Source of the DNA: Paramesorhizobium leguminum
GTDB taxonomy: Bacteria; Pseudomonadota; Alphaproteobacteria; Rhizobiales; Rhizobiaceae
DNA length: 64,000 bases
Reading direction: 5' to 3'
NCBI RefSeq assembly: GCF_003217235.1
Contig: NZ_QJTF01000007.1
Span: 107,189-171,188 of the forward strand
Part shown: one piece after another, positions 15,587 to 24,641 of the stretch
Layout: each line of letters opens with the position of its first letter
Position numbering within the stretch: position 1 is the first letter of the stretch
The notes under the pieces: generated by a model
What the model saw: the letters and a program-made list of their open reading frames with translations, nothing else
Databases searched by the model: none
Told to the model about the DNA's origin: nothing
Translations under genes and position numbers: made by a program

Positions 15587-15939
15587 TTGGCGCTCCTGTT
15601 TTTGTCCCCCTTATTCTTCGTTGGAATCGGACTGAAAAAAGGCTGCTTGCCGCCGGATTTGGGGTATTCAGGTTAATTCTGTTTAACCATAAGCAGTGTT
15701 GCAGCGCGGCCACGTATATCCTTCCCCGTTAGCTCTTGACGGCGCCCACACGGGCAGAGATAGTGCAATCCATGAAAACGCCATCCGCAACGATTTGTAT
15801 TTGTGCGATCATTTTCGGTTAGCAGCTTGCTGGCCCGGCCGTTTTCGTCTCCTTGCCCCCCTGAAAAGATGACAAACGCCCCGGTCAGCCGGTCAAAGCA
15901 ACATGTCGCTCCATTGACTGGGGCAGGGGAGATTTTCGC
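15587..15939. other. intergenic region upstream of cysS
   Basis: This 353-bp region should contain divergent promoters for the 50-aa gene and cysS. One visible inverted repeat is GGTTAA-ttctgt-TTAACC at 15671-15688. I see no tRNA, T-box-like structure or convincing gene. Confidence 0.5.
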
Positions 15940-17439
15940 ATGAGCGAGAAAGCGCCGCGCTTACGCCTTTACAACACGCTGACGCACCAGAAGGAGGCGT
16001 TTGTCCCCATCGATCGGGATAATGTCCGCATGTATGTCTGCGGGCCGACGGTCTATGATTATGCCCATATCGGCAATGCGCGCCCGGCCATCGTCTTCGA
16101 CGTGCTGTTCCGCCTGCTGCGCTACGTTTATGGCGAGGCGCATGTCACCTATGCGCGCAACATCACCGACGTGGACGACAAGATCAACGCCCGCGCCGCG
16201 CGTGATTTTCCCGATCTGCCGCTGAACGAGGCGATCCGCAAGGTGACCGAGGCGACCGACGCACAGTACCAGGCGGATGTGGGTGCGCTCGGTTGCCTGC
16301 CGTCGACCCATCAGCCGCGCGCCACCGAGCATATGGCGGAAATGCGTAGTCTTATCGACCGGCTGGTGACACGCGGCTTCGCCTATGTCGCGGACGATCA
16401 CGTGCTATTCTCCGTCGCCTCGATGAACGGAACCAACGGTCTGCCGCGCTATGGCGCGCTCGCCCGCCGCTCGCTCGACGAGATGATCGCCGGTGCCCGC
16501 GTCGATGTCGCCTCCTATAAGCGCGACGAGATGGATTTCGTCCTGTGGAAACCGTCGAAAGAGGGGGAGCCCGGCTGGCCGTCGCCCGCCGGAATAGCGG
16601 TCCCCGGCCGCCCCGGTTGGCATATCGAGTGCTCTGCCATGGCTATGGCGAAGCTGCTCCAACCCTTCGGCGGCGGTCTCGAATGCGATGATCCTGAGAA
16701 GAACATCTTCGATATCCACGGCGGCGGCATCGACCTCGTCTTCCCGCACCATGAAAACGAAATCGCCCAATCCTGCTGCGCGTTGGGTAGCGACCGCATG
16801 GCCAATATCTGGATGCACAACGGCTTTCTCCAGGTCGAGGGCCAGAAGATGTCGAAAAGCCTGGGGAATTTCGTGACCATCCATGAACTGCTTGCGACCG
16901 AGAAGCTGGGCGGCCGCAATTGGCCGGGCGAGGTGCTGCGGCTTGCGATGCTGATGACGCATTATCGCCAGCCGATTGATTTTACGGCGAATGCGCTGGT
17001 CGAGGCAGAGAGAACGTTAGATGGGTGGTATCGCGCCGTGGGGGATGTGGACGCGGGCGAAGATGTCAGCGCCGATCTCTTCGATGCGCTCGCCGACGAT
17101 CTGAACACCTCGAAGGCAATTGCCGTCCTGCACGAGCTGCGCGGCGAGGCGTTCAAGGGATCGGAAGCGGCAAAGCGTAGCCTGAAAAAGGGTGCTAATT
17201 TGCTGGGACTGCTGGAGAATACGGAAACCGAATGGCTGGCCGGCAAGGCGCGGGATATTGCTGTTGATGGGGCCGAGGTCGAAGCGCGTATCGCGGAACG
17301 GCTGGTGTTCCTCCGTGAAAAGAACTTCGTCGAAGCCGACCGAGTTCGGGGGGGGCTTTTGGAACAGGGCATTCACCTCAAGGACGGCAAGGATCCGGCA
17401 ACCGGCGAGCGTGTGACGACCTGGGAGGTGAAAAGGTGA
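15940..17439 (+). CDS. cysS: cysteinyl-tRNA synthetase
   Basis: 499-residue class I aminoacyl-tRNA synthetase that charges tRNA-Cys. The HIGH-type motif is HIGN at 43-46, preceded by zinc ligand Cys34 ([10 protein letters not shown]). KMSKS is at about 303-307 ([11 protein letters not shown]). Further conserved stretches are WHIECSAMA and [15 protein letters not shown]. The C-terminal helical domain is complete. GGGGCAGGGGAG upstream gives a strong ribosome-binding site. A repeat element follows 50 bp after the stop. Confidence 0.97.
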   Translation: MSEKAPRLRLYNTLTHQKEAFVPIDRDNVRMYVCGPTVYDYAHIGNARPAIVFDVLFRLLRYVYGEAHVTYARNITDVDDKINARAARDFPDLPLNEAIRKVTEATDAQYQADVGALGCLPSTHQPRATEHMAEMRSLIDRLVTRGFAYVADDHVLFSVASMNGTNGLPRYGALARRSLDEMIAGARVDVASYKRDEMDFVLWKPSKEGEPGWPSPAGIAVPGRPGWHIECSAMAMAKLLQPFGGGLECDDPEKNIFDIHGGGIDLVFPHHENEIAQSCCALGSDRMANIWMHNGFLQVEGQKMSKSLGNFVTIHELLATEKLGGRNWPGEVLRLAMLMTHYRQPIDFTANALVEAERTLDGWYRAVGDVDAGEDVSADLFDALADDLNTSKAIAVLHELRGEAFKGSEAAKRSLKKGANLLGLLENTETEWLAGKARDIAVDGAEVEARIAERLVFLREKNFVEADRVRGGLLEQGIHLKDGKDPATGERVTTWEVKR

Positions 17440-17490
17440 GGAGCCGATCAGCGGAAACGCTGGGGGGACAGCGCCCCCATTAATTAGAGG

Positions 17491-17694
17491 TCAAGCGATG
17501 AGCACGGCATCTCACCCCCCTCTGGCTTGCCAGCCATCTCCCCCTCAAGGGGGGAGATTACGCCTTCATAGCGCTCGCCACCAATCGCAGAAGTCGAAGG
17601 GTAAGCAGGGAGGTTCGTGTCAGCTAATCTCCCCCCTTGAGGGGGAGATGTCCGGCAGGACAGAGGGGGGTGAGATGACGCGCACATCGCTTGA
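17491..17694. repeat. inverted-repeat element, copy A (MITE-like)
   Basis: The core at 17509-17676 has the left arm CACCCCCCTCTGGCTTGCCAG then CATCTCCCCCTCAAGG, a middle of about 70 bp starting TACGCCTTCAT, and the right arm TCTCCCCCCTTGAGGG then GTCCGGCAGGACAGAGGG. Outside the core the inverted pairing continues into locus-specific sequence: TCAAGCGATG (17491-17500) pairs with CATCGCTTGA (17685-17694). It sits between cysS and a DUF559 nuclease gene. Confidence 0.9.
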
Positions 17695-17721
17695 TTTTCT
17701 GGACTGGGAAAGGGGCACGTT

Positions 17722-18105
17722 GTGAAGTCTCACCGGGACGTCCCCCCAATCAACCGCCAGAATGCCCGCAAGATGCGTAAGGCAATGACGGAAGCTGAAC
17801 TCAAGCTGTGGAATGAATTGCGCGCTCATCGGCTGATGGGGCTGAGCTTCAGGCGCCAGCTTCCCATCGCCGGCTATATCGTCGATTTTGCTTGCTCCGC
17901 GAAGAAGCTGATTGTCGAAGTCGATGGTTCGCAGCATGGCGATGCGGGAATTGCCGAAGCGGATCAGGCGCGTACCCGTAAACTTGAAGCGCTTGGCTAC
18001 ACCATCCTCCGCTTCTGGAACGATGACATCCTCCGCGACATTGATGCCGTATGCCGGCATATCGTGACGGTTGCCGGAGCCCAACCGGAGGAGATTCTCC
18101 AATGA
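17722..18105 (+). CDS. DUF559 endonuclease-domain protein
   Basis: 127-residue protein of the DUF559 family, a Vsr/PD-(D/E)xK-like nuclease fold. Visible family text: NARKMRKAMTEAELKLWNELRAHRL, FRRQLPIAGYIVDFAC and LIVEVDGSQHG, where Asp, Glu-x-Asp and His would form the active site, then LEALGYTILRFWNDDIL. A DNA-cleaving role is inferred from the fold; the biological role is unknown. The gene starts 28 bp after repeat copy A and overlaps the next gene's ATG by four bases (ATGA). Confidence 0.87.
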   Translation: MKSHRDVPPINRQNARKMRKAMTEAELKLWNELRAHRLMGLSFRRQLPIAGYIVDFACSAKKLIVEVDGSQHGDAGIAEADQARTRKLEALGYTILRFWNDDILRDIDAVCRHIVTVAGAQPEEILQ

Positions 18106-18587
18106 CCCTCGAAAACACCCCCATTTACACCGGCGGATGCCAGTGCGGCGCGGTTCGCTTCCGTATCGAAGGCAGGCTTCACGACGGTTCCATCTGCCAT
18201 TGCCGCATGTGCCAGAAGGCGTTCGGCAGCCTTTTTGCGCCGCTCGTTTCCGTCCGAGAGGCGGATTTGACCTGGACGCGCGGCGAGCCGAAACGCTTTC
18301 AATCCTCCAACCACGTCCAGCGTGGCTTCTGCGAAAACTGCGGCACGCCGCTCACCTATGAGGCGCCTGATGGCATCGCGCTCGCCATCGGCGCCTTCGA
18401 TCATCCGGAAAAGATTGAGATGACCGTGCAATGGGGCGTGGAAAACAAACTGCCCTATACCGACACTCTCTCGCTGCTCCCCGGACATACCTCCATGGAG
18501 GACACGCAATCCGCCGAATTCCTGAGTACGCTCATCTCCTACCAACACCCAGACCACGATACGGACCATTGGCCGCCCTCAAAATAA
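18102..18587 (+). CDS. GFA-family (glutathione-dependent formaldehyde-activating-like) protein
   Basis: 161 residues with the zinc pattern of the GFA/CENP-V fold: GGCQCGAVRF, CHCRMCQKAFGS and GFCENCGTPLTY. Members are mostly of unknown substrate; the name comes from one enzyme that condenses glutathione with formaldehyde. The ATG at 18102 overlaps the DUF559 stop (ATGA), so translation is coupled to the nuclease gene. It ends 58 bp before cimA. Confidence 0.87.
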   Translation: MTLENTPIYTGGCQCGAVRFRIEGRLHDGSICHCRMCQKAFGSLFAPLVSVREADLTWTRGEPKRFQSSNHVQRGFCENCGTPLTYEAPDGIALAIGAFDHPEKIEMTVQWGVENKLPYTDTLSLLPGHTSMEDTQSAEFLSTLISYQHPDHDTDHWPPSK

Positions 18588-18645
18588 CGTTCCCCGGATT
18601 TGGCGAAAGAAGATATAAAAGCAGGCGCTTGAGGAGCGATAGCCA

Positions 18646-20259
18646 ATGAAAAAAGAACGCATCTATCTCTACGACACGACGCTGCGGGACGGCCAGCAGA
18701 CGCCCGGCATCGACTTTTCCATCGAGGACAAGAAGACGATTGCCGCCATGCTGGATGAGTTCGGCGTCGATTATGTCGAGGGCGGCTATCCGGGGGCGAA
18801 CCCCACCGATACGGCTTTTTTCAAGCGCAGGCAGACCGCGCGCGCCAAATTCGTCGCCTTCGGCATGACCAAGCGGGCGGGCGTTTCCGCTTCGAACGAC
18901 CCCGGCCTGTCGGCCCTGCTGCAATCGGCTTCCGATGCCGTCTGCTTCGTCGCCAAGAGTTGGGATTATCATGTCCGGGTGGCGCTCGGCTGTACGAACG
19001 AGGAAAATCTGGAGGGTATCACCACCTCCGTCACCGCCGCCCGCATGGCCGGCAAGGAGGCGATGGTCGATTGCGAGCATTTCTTCGATGGCTACAAGGC
19101 CAATCCCGAATACGCCCTTGCCTGCGCCGCCGCCGCCTATGAGGCGGGCGCCCGCTGGGTGGTGCTGTGCGACACCAATGGCGGCACGCAAGCAGGCGAG
19201 GTGGCGGAAATCGTGCATGCGGTCAGGAATGTCGTGCCCGGCGAAAGGCTCGGCATCCACGCCCATAACGATACCGGCCAGGCGGTGGCCGTCTCGCTCG
19301 CGGCCATCGATGCCGGGGTTCGCCAGGTGCAGGGCACGCTGAACGGCCTTGGCGAGCGCTGCGGCAATGCCGATCTCATCGCGCTCATCCCGACGCTGAT
19401 GCTGAAGCCCTACTGGGCCGACCGGTTCGAGACGGGCATCGGCTCGCATGCGCTCGCCGGCATCACCCGCCTGTCGCATACCTTCGACGATGTTCTCAAT
19501 CGCGCCCCCAACGAGCAGGCGCCCTATGCCGGCGCATCCGCCTTTGCCACCAAGGCGGGCATCCACGCCTCCGCGCTTCTGAAGGACCCGGCAACCTATG
19601 AGCATGTGCCGCCGGAAGCCGTCGGCAACCGCCGCCGCCTCATGGTGTCCGACCAAGGGGGCAAGTCCAATTTCATTGCAGAATTGGAACGCTGCGGCGT
19701 CAAGGTGGCCAAGGACGATCCGCGCCTCGATACGCTCATTGCTCTGGTGAAGGAACGCGAGGCGGCGGGCTATGCCTATGAAAGCGCCGATGCGAGCTTC
19801 GAGCTTCTGGCGCGCGGGCTTTTGGGCGCCATTCCGCTATTCTTCAACGTCCTTTCCTTCCGCTGCCTGGTGGAGCGGCGGTATGATTCCAATGGCCTGA
19901 TCAAGACCGTGTCGGAGGCCATCGTCAAGGTCGAGATAGACGGAGAAATGCGCATGTCCGTTGCCGAAGGTCACGGCCCGGTCAACGCGCTCGACATCGC
20001 CCTGCGCAAGGATCTGGGCCGCTACCAGAGCGAGATAGAGGATCTGGAACTGGTGGATTTCAAGGTGCGCATCCTCAATGGCGGCACCGAGGCCATCACC
20101 CGCGTGTTGATAGAGTCGCAGGACGGCACCGGCGCCCGCTGGCGCACGGTCGGCGTCTCGGACAACATCATCGATGCTTCGTTTCAAGCGCTGATGGATT
20201 CGGTGGTTTATAAGCTGATGAAGAACCGCGAAATGGCGGGGTTGGTGGCGGCGGAGTAA
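18646..20259 (+). CDS. cimA: (R)-citramalate synthase
   Basis: 537-residue enzyme of the LeuA/HCS family that condenses pyruvate and acetyl-CoA into citramalate, a threonine-independent route towards isoleucine. The TIM barrel opens with YLYDTTLRDGQQTPGIDFS, and the metal-binding HAHNDTGQAVA and the GLGERCGNADL loop are present. A C-terminal regulatory LeuA dimer domain follows (GPVNALDIALRKDL). Length and motifs fit the CimA/AksA group rather than LeuA. GAGGAG lies 10 nt upstream of the ATG. Confidence 0.9.
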   Translation: MKKERIYLYDTTLRDGQQTPGIDFSIEDKKTIAAMLDEFGVDYVEGGYPGANPTDTAFFKRRQTARAKFVAFGMTKRAGVSASNDPGLSALLQSASDAVCFVAKSWDYHVRVALGCTNEENLEGITTSVTAARMAGKEAMVDCEHFFDGYKANPEYALACAAAAYEAGARWVVLCDTNGGTQAGEVAEIVHAVRNVVPGERLGIHAHNDTGQAVAVSLAAIDAGVRQVQGTLNGLGERCGNADLIALIPTLMLKPYWADRFETGIGSHALAGITRLSHTFDDVLNRAPNEQAPYAGASAFATKAGIHASALLKDPATYEHVPPEAVGNRRRLMVSDQGGKSNFIAELERCGVKVAKDDPRLDTLIALVKEREAAGYAYESADASFELLARGLLGAIPLFFNVLSFRCLVERRYDSNGLIKTVSEAIVKVEIDGEMRMSVAEGHGPVNALDIALRKDLGRYQSEIEDLELVDFKVRILNGGTEAITRVLIESQDGTGARWRTVGVSDNIIDASFQALMDSVVYKLMKNREMAGLVAAE

Positions 20260-20344
20260 GTTTCATCAATGGAACTGATGCTTCAATCAGCATAATTCAA
20301 TGGATTTTATGCGAACTTGGGCGCAAGAGCGGACGAATGCGGTT

Positions 20345-20546
20345 ATGGAAATCGCTCTATGTTCTCACCCCCCTCTGCCCTGCCGGGCATCTCCCCCTCA
20401 AGGGGGGAGATTGGCTGACATCGCCCTCCGCCTTCATTCTGCAAGGTTTGCGATTAGTGCCGAACGGGCATGAAGGCGTAATCTCCCCCCTTGAGGGGGA
20501 GATGTCCGGCAGGACAGAGGGGGGTAAGAACATAGAGCGATTCCAT
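20345..20546. repeat. inverted-repeat element, copy B
   Basis: The core at 20366-20525 has the same arms as copy A, but its middle is in reverse orientation (its complement reads ACGCCTTCATG...ATCGCAAACCTTGCAG). Outside the core, ATGGAAATCGCTCTATGTTCT pairs with AGAACATAGAGCGATTCCAT on the other side with one extra base. These flanks differ from those of copy A. It fills most of the 321-bp cimA-rarD gap, where I see no gene. Confidence 0.9.
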
Positions 20547-20580
20547 CGAAATCAAGATCGCTCTAAGCGAGGCAATTCCC

Positions 20581-21501
20581 ATGATAGACAACACCCTTGA
20601 CCGCGCCCCCATATCGGACGGCGTTCGTGGTTTCAGCTTTGCGCTTTCCGCCTTCCTGATGTGGGGCTTCCTGCCGCTTTACATGAAGCAGGTGTCGCAT
20701 ATTCCGCCGGCGGAGGTGGTGGCGCATCGCGTTCTCTGGTCGATCCCCGCCGCCGCGATCGTGCTTTTCCTGATGGGGAACCTGAAGGATATCGCCGCCG
20801 CGCTGCGCAATCCGCGGATGCTGCTGATGGCCTGTCTGACCGCGGGCCTGATCACCGTCAACTGGGGCATCTATGTCTGGGCAATCGCCGACGGGCGGAC
20901 GCTGGAGACGGCGCTTGGTTATTACATCAACCCGATTCTGAACGTGCTCCTCGGCGCGGTGCTTCTCAAGGAGAGCCTCAACCGGGCGCAGATGGTGGCC
21001 GTGGGGCTGGCGGTCGCCGCCGTGGTGCTCCTCACCGTCAAGGCCGGCGGTTTGCCATGGGTTTCGCTCGCGCTGGCGCTGAGCTTCGGCTTTTACGGCT
21101 TCTTCCGCAAGACGCTCCCCATCGGCCCCTCGCAGGGCTTCATGCTGGAGGTGCTGATCCTGTCCATCCCGGCGCTGGGCTACATCTTCTGGCTGCTCGG
21201 GACAGGTCAGGACCATTTCGTGGCCGGACCGTCCTGGAACGTGTTCCTGCTCACGATGGCCGGTCCGGTGACCGCCGCGCCGCTCATCTGCTATGCCTTC
21301 GGCGCCAAGCTCCTGCGCTATACCACCATCGGAATCATGCAATATGTCGGCCCGACGATCATCTTCCTCATTGCCGTGTTCTGGTTCAAGGAGCCGTTCT
21401 CGACGGTCCAGTTCATCGCCTTCGCGCTGATATGGGCGGGTCTGGCGATTTACACATGGTCGAGTTTGGCTGAGGCGCGGAAGAAAAATAGTGAGCAGTG
21501 A
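20581..21501 (+). CDS. rarD: RarD-type EamA transporter
   Basis: 306-residue inner-membrane protein with about ten helices in two EamA halves. The opening FSFALSAFLMWGFLPLYMKQVSHIPPAEVVAHRVLWS is the RarD signature, and NWGIYVWAIADGRTLETALGYYINPILNVLLG is also diagnostic. RarD was named for chloramphenicol sensitivity; its transported substrate is not firmly known. GAGG 8 nt before the ATG. The last codons (NSEQ) and stop merge into a tandem AGTGAGC repeat. Confidence 0.9.
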   Translation: MIDNTLDRAPISDGVRGFSFALSAFLMWGFLPLYMKQVSHIPPAEVVAHRVLWSIPAAAIVLFLMGNLKDIAAALRNPRMLLMACLTAGLITVNWGIYVWAIADGRTLETALGYYINPILNVLLGAVLLKESLNRAQMVAVGLAVAAVVLLTVKAGGLPWVSLALALSFGFYGFFRKTLPIGPSQGFMLEVLILSIPALGYIFWLLGTGQDHFVAGPSWNVFLLTMAGPVTAAPLICYAFGAKLLRYTTIGIMQYVGPTIIFLIAVFWFKEPFSTVQFIAFALIWAGLAIYTWSSLAEARKKNSEQ

Positions 21502-21677
21502 GCAAAAATATAGTGAGAAATAATATAGTGAGCAGTGAGCAGTGAGCAGTAGACAAGGATAGGGCGCTCTTATTTACCTACCGCTCACCGCTCACCGCTC
21601 ACCGCTCACCGCTCACCGCTCACCGCTCACCGCTCACCGCTCACCGCTCACCGCTCACCGCTCACCGCTCACCGCTC
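21488..21677. repeat. tandem-heptamer hairpin between rarD and SDR genes
   Basis: The left part carries several AGTGAGC/GTGAGCA units (21489-21551, interrupted). The right part is 14 uninterrupted copies of ACCGCTC (21580-21677, 98 bp). The two arms are close to complementary (GAGCGGT versus GTGAGCA), so a long imperfect hairpin can form. The tract runs from the rarD stop codon to two bases before the convergent SDR stop. Confidence 0.93.
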
Positions 21678-21679
21678 CC

Positions 21680-22537
21680 TCACACCACGCCGCCATTGGC
21701 GAACACTGTCTGCCCGTTGATCCAGGCCCCGTCCGAGTTGCAGAGCGCGGCGATTGCGCCGGCAATATCCTCGGGCTCGCCAAGCCGCTTGTGCGGGGTG
21801 CGGGCGGCGAAGCCCGCGATCTGCTGAGGCGTCTTTCCGTCGGTGAAGAGCGTCGTGTTTACCAAACCCGGCGCCATGGCGTTCACGCAGATCATCCGGC
21901 CTTCGAGTTCCTTGGCCAGAACATTCGCAAAAAGCTCCTGCGCGGCCTTGGTCGCGGCATAAGGCCCGTAGGTCGGGCTGCGCAGCTGAGTGATGCTCGA
22001 GGAAAGCGCGATGATCCGGCCACCGTCGCGAACGCGCCGCGCCGCCTCGCGCAGCACGAAGAAGCTGCCCTTCTGGTTGACGTCGACCATGCGGATGAAG
22101 TCGGCGTCGCTCATGTCGCGGAAGGGCGCGAGACGCATGATGCCGGCGTTGCTCACCACCACGTCGACGCCGCCGAAAGCGCGGTCGTTTTCGTCAAATA
22201 GTCGCCGCACCGCATCGGGATCGCTGACATCCGCCTGCACCCAAATCGCGCGCCCTCCGGCCGCTTCGATTTCCTTGACGATTCCGGCAGCAAGATCGCG
22301 GTTCACAACGCAATTGACGGTCACCGCATAGCCCTCGCGGGCAAGGCGCTTTGCCGTCGCCGCGCCAATACCGCGCGACGACCCGGTGACAACAGCCACT
22401 TTGCCGTTCGCTGCCTGCGCTTGGCTTGGCGCCTGACCTGACGTTTGCGCGCGCGCCGCGCCGACAGCCAATACGGCGGAACTCATCGCCGCAGCCGCAA
22501 GCACGGTTCGCCTCGGTATTTTATTCTGTTCGGACAT
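21680..22537 (-). CDS. short-chain dehydrogenase with Tat-like signal
   Basis: 285 residues. The N-terminus MSEQNKIPRRTVLAAAAMSS carries a twin-arginine followed by a hydrophobic stretch ending AARA, a Tat-type export signal. The SDR core follows: GSSRGIGAATAKRLA (cofactor loop), VVSNAGIM, the catalytic Ser in SSSITQ and YAATK (Tyr/Lys), ending WINGQTVFANGGVV. Export of a folded NAD(P)-bound SDR is inferred from the signal. The start at 22537 follows GGAA; the open frame continues to 23392 only by chance. Divergent from an AraC-type gene that probably regulates it. Confidence 0.87.
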   Translation of the reverse strand: MSEQNKIPRRTVLAAAAMSSAVLAVGAARAQTSGQAPSQAQAANGKVAVVTGSSRGIGAATAKRLAREGYAVTVNCVVNRDLAAGIVKEIEAAGGRAIWVQADVSDPDAVRRLFDENDRAFGGVDVVVSNAGIMRLAPFRDMSDADFIRMVDVNQKGSFFVLREAARRVRDGGRIIALSSSITQLRSPTYGPYAATKAAQELFANVLAKELEGRMICVNAMAPGLVNTTLFTDGKTPQQIAGFAARTPHKRLGEPEDIAGAIAALCNSDGAWINGQTVFANGGVV

Positions 22538-22708
22538 GGGGGTTCCTTTCCGTTTCGTTCTGTCGCGGGCATCGATACCGCCTGGATAGCCATACCGCAG
22601 CATGGCCCAGGGAACTTGCCTTCCCATGCGCAAAACTTGCCTGATCCTGCAGTCTGGGTGATGTTTGACTTCAGGCGTGCTATACCCTCCTTGCCAAAGG
22701 AGATATCG

Positions 22709-23620
22709 ATGGACGACCTCAAACACGCCGTTCGCAGCTATGCCGCGCGGCATGCAAATGCCGATGGCCTGGCGCTGACGCCGGTGCCGGGCCTGCGTTT
22801 CATGTGCGTTGGGTCGCCGCAAGGCGATCTGCACTCGATCTATCGCCCGCTGGTTTGCTTTGTTCTGCAGGGCGGCAAGCGCATGACTGTGGGCCGGGAG
22901 CAACGCGTCTTTTCCGCCGGCCAGTCGGTGATCGTGGGCGCGGATATGCCTGTCGTGGGCCGCATTGTTCAGGCGAGCGCGAATGAGCCCTATATGGCCA
23001 TCGCCGTCGAACTGGAGATGACCATGCTCCGCGAGCTGACCGCGCATTTGGGCGCCATGCCCGCGCAGCCCCCGTCGGAAATTCGCACGCTGTTTGCGGA
23101 AGATACCAATGCGGCAATGCTGGACTGCGCCACGCGGCTGATGCGCCTGCTGGACCATCCGGATGCCACGCCGCTGCTGCATCCTGGGATCATGCGGGAA
23201 TTGCACTATTGGCTGCTCGCGGGCCAGCATGGCGCCGCCTTGCGGGCGCTCGCGGCTCCCGATGGATATGCGAGCCGTTTGGCGGCGGCCATCGCAATCC
23301 TCAGGCAGGAGTATCGGTCCCGCGTGCCCGTCGAGCGCCTGGCGGCTGCGGCAGGGATGAGCCTCACCGCCTTCCACAAGCACTTCCTGCACATGACCTC
23401 ATTGACACCAGGCCAATATCAAAAGCGCCTTCGCCTGATCGAAGCGCGCCGCCTCATGCTCGACGAAGGCTTTTCCGCAAGCAGCGCCGCCTTCGAAACC
23501 GGCTATGCGAGCATCTCCCAATTCACCCGCGAATATGCCCGTCTGTTCAATGCCTCTCCGAAGCGCCATGTTCGCGGAATCATGGGTGCACATGAACTCG
23601 AACACGCGAGCGCCGCTTAA
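22709..23620 (+). CDS. AraC-family transcriptional regulator
   Basis: 303 residues. The N-terminal cupin-type sensor (residues about 10-190) has the AraC_N-type stretch PLVCFVLQGGKRMTVGREQRVFSAGQSVIVGADMPV. The C-terminal double HTH has VERLAAAAGMSLTAFHKHFLHMTSLTPGQYQKRLRL and ASSAAFETGYASISQFTREYARLFNASP. ATG 22709 is preceded by AAAGGAGAT. Divergent from the Tat-like SDR, a frequent pairing in which the regulator controls the oxidoreductase; the inducer is unknown. Confidence 0.92.
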   Translation: MDDLKHAVRSYAARHANADGLALTPVPGLRFMCVGSPQGDLHSIYRPLVCFVLQGGKRMTVGREQRVFSAGQSVIVGADMPVVGRIVQASANEPYMAIAVELEMTMLRELTAHLGAMPAQPPSEIRTLFAEDTNAAMLDCATRLMRLLDHPDATPLLHPGIMRELHYWLLAGQHGAALRALAAPDGYASRLAAAIAILRQEYRSRVPVERLAAAAGMSLTAFHKHFLHMTSLTPGQYQKRLRLIEARRLMLDEGFSASSAAFETGYASISQFTREYARLFNASPKRHVRGIMGAHELEHASAA

Positions 23621-23631
23621 AAATCAGAGCT

Positions 23632-24636
23632 TCAACGCCCCGAACCGCCGATCCGCCGGACGATGAGGAACACCACAGCCGAAATCGCCAGCGCGAAAAC
23701 GGCCACGGTCCAGAAGCCGTGCGGCGCGTCGGCGAAAGGCGCTCCCGCCGTGTTCATGCCGAAGAAGCCGGAAATCACCGTTGAGGGAATCAGCACCGCC
23801 GTCATCACCGAAAGCACATAGAGCAGCCGGTTGGAGCGGTGAGCGAGCTTGGCCATCAGCTCTTCCTGCAGAAGCCGCGCGCGCAATTGCAGTTGCTCGC
23901 TTTCCTGATAGAGGGCGCCCGCGCGCTGCGACAAGTTTTCGACGATATCCGCCAGTTCTTCCGGGAATTCCTTGCGGTGGGCCTGCTCCAGATGCCGCAA
24001 AAGATTTGCCATGACTGAGAGGTAGCGATGCGAGGAGACGATCTGCCGCCGTATGGGTGCCAGCCGCTCGCTCTCGCCCTCCCAGGCATCGCCGACGATA
24101 TGATCTTCGATGGAATCGAGTTTCTGGCCAAGCTCTGAGAGCCGTAGTTTCAGCCGTTCGAGATACCGGCGCACGATACGCTCGAACAGCCGCGCCGGAT
24201 TGGACGGCTTCAATAGGCCTTGGTCGAGTGATTGGCGGATGTCGTCCACCGATTGCAGCGGATGCTTCCGTCCGCTGACGAAACGGCTGTCATCGAACGC
24301 AAACCGGAAATAACCCGGCGCGCGACCGTCGCCATAGTGCTCGTGCTGCATGTCCGGCATTTCGCCGAACATCCAGCCCTCCTCATATTCGATGTAAAAG
24401 CGATCGGAACTCGCCAGCAGGCTTTCCCTGATGAAGGAAGGCAGCGCATCCTCCGCCGCAATGGCCTTGCGCCCGCGCGTATCGGTCAGCGCATAATGGG
24501 TCCATGCCCAGCGCGCGCCGTCCGCCCCCACACGATCCCCCGATGCATCGAACGCATAAAACCCAACGATGCCCGCATCGCGAAAGAAGGCGGCTGGTTC
24601 GTGGACTCGGACCTGTGCCGCCATGTTTTGCCCCAT
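23632..24636 (-). CDS. CorA/ZntB-family divalent metal transporter
   Basis: 334 residues. A large cytoplasmic N-terminal domain with long helices (RLFERIVRRYLERLKLRLSEL) is followed by two C-terminal membrane helices. The channel signature GMN is present in GFFGMNTAGAPF. The missing classical MPEL loop makes a ZntB-like zinc or general cation transporter more likely than a strict Mg channel. An ATG at 24636 follows a TTG; the upstream region is a tandem repeat, so the true ribosome-binding site is unclear. Confidence 0.88.
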   Translation of the reverse strand: MGQNMAAQVRVHEPAAFFRDAGIVGFYAFDASGDRVGADGARWAWTHYALTDTRGRKAIAAEDALPSFIRESLLASSDRFYIEYEEGWMFGEMPDMQHEHYGDGRAPGYFRFAFDDSRFVSGRKHPLQSVDDIRQSLDQGLLKPSNPARLFERIVRRYLERLKLRLSELGQKLDSIEDHIVGDAWEGESERLAPIRRQIVSSHRYLSVMANLLRHLEQAHRKEFPEELADIVENLSQRAGALYQESEQLQLRARLLQEELMAKLAHRSNRLLYVLSVMTAVLIPSTVISGFFGMNTAGAPFADAPHGFWTVAVFALAISAVVFLIVRRIGGSGR

Positions 24637-24641
24637 CAAGT

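Noticed and set aside
15587..15939. T-box or tRNA-like leader before cysS
   Set aside because: I found no T-box bulge sequence, no specifier-type stem and no tRNA fold.
17498..17725. 75-codon frame between cysS and the DUF559 gene
   Set aside because: It is entirely the repeat element; the peptide text appears in several frames of all element copies.
20337..20600. 87-codon frame between cimA and rarD
   Set aside because: Translation of repeat copy B, with no gene-like start.
21580..21677. Possible CRISPR array
   Set aside because: The repeats are direct 7-mers with no spacers and no cas genes nearby.
22538..23392. N-terminal extension of the Tat-like SDR to about 570 residues
   Set aside because: It is antisense to the AraC-type gene and would bury the signal peptide; 22537 has the ribosome-binding site.
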